Of a stretch of DNA of 16,427 nt, positions 7,421-13,277 are shown in pieces. This DNA is from JBBROH01 sp038229595 (GTDB lineage: Bacteria; Chloroflexota; Chloroflexia; QHBQ01), in NCBI GenBank assembly GCA_038229595.1, contig JBBROH010000088.1:1-16427 (forward strand). Direction: 5' to 3'. The translations under genes and the position numbers were made by a program. The notes beneath the pieces were generated by a model, which worked only from the letters and a program-made list of their open reading frames with translations, searched no databases and was not told the origin of the DNA. Position 1 is the first letter of the stretch, and each line of letters opens with the position of its first letter.

Positions 7421-8917
7421 CTAGCGACCTGCCTTGTTGGGGCCGAGGCTGACACGCTGGGCGCGGCTACCATCGTGCGAGAGTAGCATCCGCTCGTCGC
7501 CAACCACCGTTTCCAGATGCACAGCCCGCCCCCACAGTTGGTGGATGTACTGCAAGACCTTCTCCGCGTAGCTCGCGTCCAATTCCTGGCCCTCATAGTG
7601 GTGGCGCAGGTAGAGTTCGTGGTTGCGGTTGTAGTCACCGTCGTCAACGGTGATGTAGGGCTGGCCGAAGTTGGTCATGCTAGCAACGATGCCATCGCGC
7701 ACCTTCTCCCAGTTCTTCTCGACGATCACCCACTCGTTGCCCTGCTTGGCGTAGAGGTAGAGATCTAGCTCGGCGATCAGTTCTTTGGTCAGGTAGTTGC
7801 GGAGGAAGGACACATCATTGTCCATCTCGCGCACCTCAAATATCTTGGCCCGACCCTGGCCGGGAACGCGCTTGAGGCGGTCGCGCTCCTCCTCAGTCGG
7901 CGCGTCCCAGCGGCGTTCGATGGACTCGTAGATTTTGAGGCCCAGGTAGTAGGGGTTGAGTTGAAAGCGCGAGTGGTGCATCACGCCCGCGTTGGTGCGT
8001 GCATACTCGGTGTAGTCGTCGCTACTCATCTCAAACTCGCGCATGATGCTCTGGTGATGGTAGGCGGCCCAGCCCTCGTTCATGATCTTGGTCTGCAGCT
8101 GCGGCACGAAGTAGAGCATCTCCTGATGCACAATGCCGATCACGTCGCGCTGCCAATCCTCCAGGTGGCGGGCGTGCTGTTGCAGAAAGAGGAGCAAGTC
8201 CTTCTCTGGCTGGGCCGGGAAGTGGCGGCGTTCGGCCTCCTTCTTCTCCTTCTCTTTCTCCTTCTCGCTCTTGAGGGGCAGAGCGGCCTGCTGGGCCGCC
8301 TCTGCCTCGGTCGGCAGCCCTGGCAGCGACCAGAGGTCGGCATAAGGCGACTCGGCTACGTGCGGCTTCACCTGTTCGCGGCGGTTGCCTTCGCTCTCCT
8401 CACCCGCTCTGGCAAAGCTCTGGTGCGGATCGATATGTTCAGAGATAGAGAGTACCGCGTCCAGGAACTCCTCCACCTTCTTGCTGCCGTGCTGATACTC
8501 GTACTGGCGGATGCGCTCGGCGTTGAGGCTGGCGGTCTCGATCATGTGGCGGTTGGTGCGCTGGAAGTAGATGTTGTTCTTGAAGAAGTCCACGTGGCCG
8601 AGGACGTGGGCGACGACCAGGCGGTTAGCGGTCAGGCTGTTGTTCTCCAACAGGAAGGCGTAGGCTGGGTTGGTATTGATTACCATCTCGTAGATGATAC
8701 TCAAGCCAAAGTCGTACTGCGTCTTCATCTTGTTGTACGCCTTGCCATGTGTCCAGTGGCTAAAGCGACCGGGGATGCCATATGCGCCAAACTCGTACAT
8801 GATGCTGGCAGGCACCACTTCGAAGTGGACGGGGTAGAAGTCCAGCCCGTTGGCTTTCGCCATCTCGACGATCACCTCAATATCTTTGGTTAGCTGCTCG
8901 TAGTCTTGTTCGTTCAT
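7421..8917 (-). CDS. spoVR: SpoVR family protein
   Basis: The 498-residue protein is close to the usual SpoVR/YcgB length of about 500. Family hallmarks are visible: HFEVVPASIMYEFGAYGIPG (31-50), RFSHWTHGKAYNKMKTQYDF (51-70), VVAHVLGHVDFFKNN (101-115) and MNEGWAAYHH (279-288). SpoVR takes part in spore cortex formation in Bacillus, but the family is widespread in non-sporulating bacteria, usually beside prkA and yhbH; its biochemical role is unsettled. A highly charged low-complexity tract (SEKEKEKEKKEAERR, 217-231) lies in the middle. The start lies just 3 nt after the stop of the subtilase gene, with only a partial Shine-Dalgarno (AGGG, overlapping the end of that gene). Translation is therefore probably coupled to the upstream gene. 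It is the last gene of the prkA operon. Confidence 0.95.
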   Translation of the reverse strand: MNEQDYEQLTKDIEVIVEMAKANGLDFYPVHFEVVPASIMYEFGAYGIPGRFSHWTHGKAYNKMKTQYDFGLSIIYEMVINTNPAYAFLLENNSLTANRLVVAHVLGHVDFFKNNIYFQRTNRHMIETASLNAERIRQYEYQHGSKKVEEFLDAVLSISEHIDPHQSFARAGEESEGNRREQVKPHVAESPYADLWSLPGLPTEAEAAQQAALPLKSEKEKEKEKKEAERRHFPAQPEKDLLLFLQQHARHLEDWQRDVIGIVHQEMLYFVPQLQTKIMNEGWAAYHHQSIMREFEMSSDDYTEYARTNAGVMHHSRFQLNPYYLGLKIYESIERRWDAPTEEERDRLKRVPGQGRAKIFEVREMDNDVSFLRNYLTKELIAELDLYLYAKQGNEWVIVEKNWEKVRDGIVASMTNFGQPYITVDDGDYNRNHELYLRHHYEGQELDASYAEKVLQYIHQLWGRAVHLETVVGDERMLLSHDGSRAQRVSLGPNKAGR

Positions 8918-8920
8918 AGT

Positions 8921-11257
8921 TTAGCCCTGTGGCCCACTGCGGATTGCGCGGCGGGCTATTTTGCTGAGTTCACCACGACGGCTGGGATCGTTTGGACGGA
9001 AGCACAAGCCCCCGCCTGTTGAGCAGGCTGCCCCACTAATAATACCACGTTGCGCCAGCGTCTCAATGGCTGTGTAAGCAAAGTTGTCTGTTGGCACATC
9101 GCGGAACGTTGGTGAGGCAGGGGTAACTGTGGTAAAGTTCTTTGCACGCTTGACTATGACAGCAATCTGGCCGCGGGTAATGCTTTGGTTAGGCCTAAAG
9201 CAAGGCGTTGCTATGGGGGCGCACTGAGCAGCAGTAAGACCAGCTATGATACTCGCATTGGCCGCTGCCTGGATGAAGCTATAGAATGGATTGGAGGCGA
9301 AGACATCTACAAACCTTGATGATGTTGATGTATAATCAGGTGGCACGCCGAAAGCCAGAACAGCTATCTTAGTAAACTGGCCGCGAGTGGTGAGATCGTT
9401 GGGAGCGAACAAAGTGGGGGAAATGCCGTTGATCACACCTCGGCAGTACAGGAAAGTTATGTCGCTGGCGAAGATGCCGTTGATGTCGCTAAAGGGGGCA
9501 GGGCAACCTGTGGTAACAGCATCAACTGCGGCTTTAGCATCAATTAGCCCCCAGCCATAGTCGTTGTTTGGCCGCGTACCCCAGGGTACAGGAGTGAAGG
9601 TTGGCGTATCTGTCACCAGTGGCCGCTTGTTGTCCTCAGCACAGCAAAGGTGTGTTAGTGTTAGATCAGGCTCAGGGGTGTCCGTGGGCGAAGGAGTGGG
9701 TGTACTAGTTGGTATGGTTCTACTGAAGTAAGCTGTGTTTTGTATCACGTATTGCAATTGATAGCGTGTGAGGCTTCGGTCAGCAGAGAGGAGCAAAGCG
9801 ATCAAACCTGATACATGAGGTGCAGCATCTGAGGTTCCATGTGCATAGCTGTAGCCATCGTCGCTGCAGTAAACTGGTGGCGTTGGAAGTGCAGGGGGTG
9901 TTGGTGTGGAGCAGGGTGGTGCGCTTGAGCGAATATTTTCACCAGCTATGAGATTATCACTGCCACCAGGAGCGACCACATCTGGTTTGACATTAGCGGT
10001 GAAGGTACTAGGCCCATGATTGCTGTACCCTGCCAAAACAGCATCAGGAAGAGCAGTAGCGTAACCTACAGCACCTACTGCAAAACTTTCTGCGTAACTC
10101 GCAGGTGCATCCACCAAACCAGCGTTATTAGGTGCGTTGCCCACTGCAAAAACAGGAACAATCCCAGCTTGAACAAGGCGGCGTACGTCCAGTAGCAAAA
10201 AACTGTTTGTTGGATTACCAAGTCCCCAGCTACCAACGACTATTTGTGGTCTATACTCAGGATGTGGCACACCAACGGAGTCTGTGGGTGCTACCATCCA
10301 TTGCAAGCAGTTCCTTAGCGGGCCAGATGTTGAAGAACGTAGATTAATGTTAAATGCCCTACAAGCAATCCAGTAGGCACCAGGAGCAACACCAATGTAA
10401 TCAGAGCCATAGTTACCAACAGCGTCACCTATCGTACGAGTTCCATGACCGTTGTCATCATACGGTGTCTCATTGCTAAAAGCACCACCGAGGCCAGGGC
10501 CAATAAAATCTTGCCAATTAAATTCAGCACCCGGCAACTGTTTACTAGTACCACGCCAATGAGCTAGCAGAGCAGGATGAACGTGATAAGCACCACTGTC
10601 TATAACTCCCACAGTTATTTGACTACCTCGGTAGCCCCGGTCCCAAACTTGAGGAGCCTTGATCAGATTGATGTTCCAATCCGTTGTATACAAGGGTCCT
10701 TGATAAGACTTAGGAACGGGAGTCTCATTGCTAGGTTCTTGCTCATTAGGTACTGGTGTGCTACCAATACCATACGCAGGAGGATCTAGATAAAGAATTG
10801 CTACATCATTACGATTGGCTAGTACCCTTACAGCTTCGTCAGTGCCTACAACACTGAAACTGTTGGTCAACCAGAATGACTCGTAACGCTTAACTTGTCC
10901 AGCACCTTCCAACCGCCTAAGCTCGGCTTCAACTGCTGGTTGTGTCCGGTCAGCAACTTCTTTCAGCTTGTTATATGTGTTTTGACCACGCCCTTCCCAG
11001 CTAGAGCCTTCAGAGCTAAAATCCGCTTGCTCTGACAAGAACACTGTAAAGCTAATTACATCAGGTTTCGCCAGCATGGCTTGTGCCAAGTCGGCCTCGA
11101 TCTTGCTGCTTGGTTGAATAGTAGCAGGCTTAGTAGCAAGTGTGGAGCCAACTACCTGCTGTGCTGTGTTGTCATGTGCCTGTGGCGCATCGCAAGCAAC
11201 CAGAGTCAGCACTGCCACTAGAGCCACGTAAACGTACACCTTACTCTGCTTCTTCAT
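8921..11257 (-). CDS. Lipid-anchored S8 subtilisin-like protease with I9 propeptide and three SLH repeats
   Basis: The 778-residue protein opens with a lipoprotein signal peptide (lipobox LVAC, C22). An I9-like propeptide (about 53-158) is followed by the S8 domain. The catalytic residues are D220 in VGVIDSGA, H271 in DDNGHGT and S476 in AHGTSDAAPH, with oxyanion N374 in FAVGN. The canonical motif is GTSMAAP, so Asp replaces Met after the nucleophile. Two Pro/Thr-rich insertions interrupt the fold (444-466, with C449 and C464 possibly paired; and 514-560). The last helix motif GWGLIDAKAAV (569-579) follows. Residues 588-778 form three S-layer homology repeats, each with a TRGQ- or RRGE-type end. 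The protein should be attached at both ends, to membrane lipid and to cell-wall polymer. AGGAGA lies 6 nt before the ATG. Composition is more AT-rich than spoVR or prkA, especially in the 5' two-thirds. Substrates are unknown. Confidence 0.93.
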   Translation of the reverse strand: MKKQSKVYVYVALVAVLTLVACDAPQAHDNTAQQVVGSTLATKPATIQPSSKIEADLAQAMLAKPDVISFTVFLSEQADFSSEGSSWEGRGQNTYNKLKEVADRTQPAVEAELRRLEGAGQVKRYESFWLTNSFSVVGTDEAVRVLANRNDVAILYLDPPAYGIGSTPVPNEQEPSNETPVPKSYQGPLYTTDWNINLIKAPQVWDRGYRGSQITVGVIDSGAYHVHPALLAHWRGTSKQLPGAEFNWQDFIGPGLGGAFSNETPYDDNGHGTRTIGDAVGNYGSDYIGVAPGAYWIACRAFNINLRSSTSGPLRNCLQWMVAPTDSVGVPHPEYRPQIVVGSWGLGNPTNSFLLLDVRRLVQAGIVPVFAVGNAPNNAGLVDAPASYAESFAVGAVGYATALPDAVLAGYSNHGPSTFTANVKPDVVAPGGSDNLIAGENIRSSAPPCSTPTPPALPTPPVYCSDDGYSYAHGTSDAAPHVSGLIALLLSADRSLTRYQLQYVIQNTAYFSRTIPTSTPTPSPTDTPEPDLTLTHLCCAEDNKRPLVTDTPTFTPVPWGTRPNNDYGWGLIDAKAAVDAVTTGCPAPFSDINGIFASDITFLYCRGVINGISPTLFAPNDLTTRGQFTKIAVLAFGVPPDYTSTSSRFVDVFASNPFYSFIQAAANASIIAGLTAAQCAPIATPCFRPNQSITRGQIAVIVKRAKNFTTVTPASPTFRDVPTDNFAYTAIETLAQRGIISGAACSTGGGLCFRPNDPSRRGELSKIARRAIRSGPQG
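11144..11242 (-). repeat. Duplicated lipoprotein signal segment, copy 1 (subtilase gene)
   Basis: Compared with 11800-11901, this 99-nt stretch differs by three substitutions and one 3-nt indel. All three substitutions are silent and the indel adds one Asn in the other copy. Both copies encode the signal peptide, lipobox and the start of the mature lipoprotein (KVYVYVALVAVLTLVAC onward). The similarity falls off sharply on both sides. Confidence 0.9.
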
Positions 11258-11352
11258 GGTTGTTCTCCTATCTACACCTTGTCCTAAACTTCGCTGCTAT
11301 TCGATTATTGCAGCACAAAGAGTGCAAGTTGACAAGCCCCATTGTGCGACTT
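11258..11352 (-). other. Gap between the two lipoprotein genes, possible weak promoter
   Basis: The 95-nt gap is AT-rich. On the minus strand it has TTGCAC followed, after 17 nt, by TCGAAT, which is only a weak sigma-70 match. The subtilase Shine-Dalgarno AGGAGA lies at 11264-11269. No terminator-like stem with a U-run is visible, so read-through from the upstream gene is likely. Confidence 0.25.
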
Positions 11353-11913
11353 CTAACAGTGAAACGGTCCGCTCTCTAACGAAGTGGCAGTTATGTGATG
11401 AACAGGCGGCAGATCAATCGTGACCTCCCCATTGAACTCCAGCCAGCCTACATCCTTGCGTGCAGCTAGTACGCTTACTGCCTTAGCGGTACCCCTAACA
11501 AAGAACCCGTTAAAGATGTCATAGGATTTGTAAGTTGCAACGTCACCTTGTGACTTAAGCTCGTCAAGTACAGCCTGGATAGCTGGCTGGGTACGTTCAG
11601 CAAGTTCCTCGTCCTTCCTAGAAACATAGGCATTCTTCTCGTCTTTACTCATGCCAAGTGTTTCTCTGCTGTAGTCGGCTCTCTGTTCAGCCAGACCAAC
11701 CATAAACTCGACGCTTGTAGGATTGCTAACGATAGCTTGAGCCAGTTGAGGATCAATCTTGCTGCTCGGTTCAGCAACACTAGACTTAGTGGTTGGGCTG
11801 GAGCCAACGACCTGCTGTGCTGTGTTGTTGTCATGTGCTTGTGGCGCATCGCAAGCAACCAGAGTCAGCACTGCCACTAGAGCCACGTAGACGTACACCT
11901 TCGCATTTCTCAT
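11353..11913 (-). CDS. Small lipoprotein with stand-alone I9/subtilisin-propeptide-like domain
   Basis: The 186-residue protein has a lipoprotein signal (lipobox LVAC, C21) nearly identical to that of the subtilase next door. The rest aligns with the propeptide of that subtilase. Shared landmarks are SKI..LAQA (51-60), ERTQPAIQAVL (106-116), GDVATYKSY (123-131) and FFVRGTAKAVSVLAARKDVG (137-156), roughly 40% identical by eye. The peptidase domain is absent; the protein ends in HHITATSLESGPFHC at a TAG. I9 domains act as folding chaperones and inhibitors of their protease, and free-standing versions are known inhibitors. It could therefore inhibit or assist the neighbouring protease, or be a relic of a truncated duplicate; an intact start, signal and frame favour a working gene. 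Start: a GTG at 11922 lies inside the Shine-Dalgarno; the ATG at 11913 has AAGGAG 8 nt upstream and is preferred. Confidence 0.8.
   Translation of the reverse strand: MRNAKVYVYVALVAVLTLVACDAPQAHDNNTAQQVVGSSPTTKSSVAEPSSKIDPQLAQAIVSNPTSVEFMVGLAEQRADYSRETLGMSKDEKNAYVSRKDEELAERTQPAIQAVLDELKSQGDVATYKSYDIFNGFFVRGTAKAVSVLAARKDVGWLEFNGEVTIDLPPVHHITATSLESGPFHC
11800..11901 (-). repeat. Duplicated lipoprotein signal segment, copy 2 (small lipoprotein gene)
   Basis: This is the partner of 11144-11242. It carries an extra codon (Asn), giving AHDNNTAQQ instead of AHDNTAQQ. An uninterrupted identical run of more than 40 nt covers the lipobox region, while the downstream inhibitor-like domain has diverged to about 40% amino-acid identity. 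Confidence 0.9.
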
Positions 11914-11921
11914 GGAACTCA

Positions 11922-11927
11922 CTCCTT
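11922..11927 (-). promoter_or_regulatory. Shine-Dalgarno deciding the small lipoprotein start
   Basis: AAGGAG stands 8 nt before the ATG at 11913. The upstream GTG at 11922 begins with the last G of this motif and cannot use it, so the ATG is chosen. prkA has the same AAGGAG-N8-ATG arrangement. Confidence 0.8.
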
Positions 11928-11988
11928 ACGGTTTACTGTCTCACTAGGAGCAAAACGTTGAGCCATTGTAAGAAGTTCCACCTTCGGC

Positions 11989-13182
11989 TTAACGCCCCAC
12001 CACTTCCGGCATCCCCAGCGTCGGGTCGAAGAACTTTTTGAGGGCGGGGTAGACATCGCGCTTGTCGGTGATTGTCACGTTGATGAAGTGCTTGTTCTGC
12101 AACTTGCTGAAGGCAGACATCAAGGTACTGCTGCTGCCCCGGTAGCCTTCGCGTATTTCGCCGTAGCCAAAGATGTTGCAGATTTCTAGCAGCTTGTTGA
12201 CCTGCTGTACACATAGCTCGTTGTCCCAGGGTAGATTGTCGCCGTCGCTGAAGTGGAAGGGGTAGATGTTCCAGTCCGCTGGCGGGTAGCGGTCGGCGAT
12301 CACCTTGAGGGCCAGTTCGTAGGCCGAGGAGACCTGGGTGCCGCCGCTCTCGCCCTTGTGGAAGAAGTCGTCTTCGCTAACCTCGTGCGCTTCGGTGTGG
12401 TGGCTGATGAAGACCACGCGCACGTTATTGTACTTGGTTCGCAGGAAGCGCACCATCCAGAAGTAGAAGCTGCGGGCAATGTACTTCTCAAACTCGCCCA
12501 TACTGCCGCTCACATCCATCATAGCGATCACCACCGCGTTGGACTGGTAGCGCACTTGCTGCTCCCAGGTCTTGAAGCGCAAATCCTCCTTACGCACGTC
12601 ATGAAAGTGCGCGTCACCATGCGCGGCGTTGCGCTTGATGTTCTCGCGGATCGTGCGCCGCTTGTCGAGGTTGGGCATCATGCCAGTGCGCCGCACGTCG
12701 GTAAACTTGATCGTCTCCGACTCCATCTCCTGCTGCTTGCGCTCCTCCAGGTAGGGCAGACCGAGGTCAGCAAAGAGCAGTGCCGCCAGTTCATCGAGGC
12801 TAACTTCGGCCTCAAAGTAGTCGTAGCCAGGCTGGTCGCCTGCTTCGCCCTGACCCTTACCCGCGCCCTTGCCCTTCTTGTCGCCCGCCTGCCCGATCAC
12901 ATCGCCGACGCGCGACTCGCCCTCACCGCCACCTGCGTGCTGACCCGTGCCGGGGTCGTAGCGGAAGCGATACTCGTCGAGGCTGCGGATCGGCACCTTG
13001 ACCGTCTTCTTGCCGTCGCTGAGGATGATACTCTCGTTGGAGACAATATTGCCGAGGTTCTTCTTCAGAGCCTCCTTGATTTTCTCCTTGTGGCGTTGCT
13101 GGTCAATCGGCCCCTTGCGGTGCAGCGACCAGTCGTGCTGCGAAATACTGGTGCTGCCAGGGGGAAGAAGGTTGTCACTCAT
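11989..13182 (-). CDS. yhbH: YhbH/YeaH (DUF444) family protein with VWA-like domain
   Basis: The 397-residue protein is collinear with the DUF444 family. The N-terminal part (HDWSLHRKGPIDQQRHKEKI, 17-36; IRSLDEYRFRYDP, 66-78) is followed by a Gly/Lys/Gln-rich flexible linker (79-118). The C-terminal half carries a von Willebrand A-like fold with a MIDAS motif AMMDVSGSMGE (D223, S225, S227), SGGTQVSSAYE (T282) and PFHFSDGDN (D313). The family is nearly always encoded with prkA and often spoVR. It is linked to stationary-phase and sporulation physiology; molecular function is not settled. It is cytoplasmic, with no signal peptide. Start: a TTG at 13200 is possible, but the ATG at 13182 has AAGGCAGG just upstream and matches the family beginning better. 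A strong palindrome lies directly before that Shine-Dalgarno. The next gene, the small lipoprotein, starts 75 nt downstream instead of the usual spoVR. Confidence 0.93.
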   Translation of the reverse strand: MSDNLLPPGSTSISQHDWSLHRKGPIDQQRHKEKIKEALKKNLGNIVSNESIILSDGKKTVKVPIRSLDEYRFRYDPGTGQHAGGGEGESRVGDVIGQAGDKKGKGAGKGQGEAGDQPGYDYFEAEVSLDELAALLFADLGLPYLEERKQQEMESETIKFTDVRRTGMMPNLDKRRTIRENIKRNAAHGDAHFHDVRKEDLRFKTWEQQVRYQSNAVVIAMMDVSGSMGEFEKYIARSFYFWMVRFLRTKYNNVRVVFISHHTEAHEVSEDDFFHKGESGGTQVSSAYELALKVIADRYPPADWNIYPFHFSDGDNLPWDNELCVQQVNKLLEICNIFGYGEIREGYRGSSSTLMSAFSKLQNKHFINVTITDKRDVYPALKKFFDPTLGMPEVVGR

Positions 13183-13188
13183 AACATA

Positions 13189-13196
13189 CCTGCCTT
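13189..13196 (-). promoter_or_regulatory. Shine-Dalgarno deciding the yhbH start
   Basis: AAGGCAGG ends 6 nt before the ATG at 13182. The alternative TTG at 13200 would lie upstream of this motif and at the foot of the palindrome, so the ATG is preferred. Confidence 0.6.
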
Positions 13197-13200
13197 GCAA

Positions 13201-13224
13201 AGGGGCGAGTAGCTACCCGCCCCT
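13201..13224. repeat. Palindromic stem-loop element between prkA and yhbH
   Basis: The arms AGGGGCG (13201-13207) and CGCCCCT (13218-13224) are perfectly complementary. After one A/C mismatch, the inner GTAG/CTAC also pairs, so the whole 24 nt is a near-perfect palindrome. GGGGCG...CGCCCC palindromes of this kind resemble dispersed intergenic repeats of GC-rich bacteria (from memory). It lies 4 nt before the yhbH Shine-Dalgarno and no U-run follows on the minus strand, so it is not a classical terminator. It could be an mRNA-processing or stabilising structure. Confidence 0.7.
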
Positions 13225-13277
13225 ACGTAGAAGTTGCGTTCAACAGGGGGTACTGCTAAGCTCTGGTGGCTGCCCAG

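Noticed and set aside
8225..8290. CTTCTC-type repeats as a CRISPR or tandem-repeat array
   Set aside because: It is short, in frame, coding for Lys/Glu in SpoVR, with no spacers.
7961..8893. Plus-strand open frame of 310 residues opposite spoVR
   Set aside because: It is antisense to a strongly conserved SpoVR; the leucine-rich run is the reverse reading of the charged tract.
11353..11913. Calling the small lipoprotein a pseudogene of the subtilase
   Set aside because: Signal peptide, Shine-Dalgarno and frame are intact and no remnant of the catalytic domain follows in the next 95 nt, so a gene is more likely, though decay is not excluded.
12253..13212. Plus-strand open frame opposite yhbH
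   Set aside because: It is a shadow of yhbH in a GC-rich region with few stop codons; no family resemblance.
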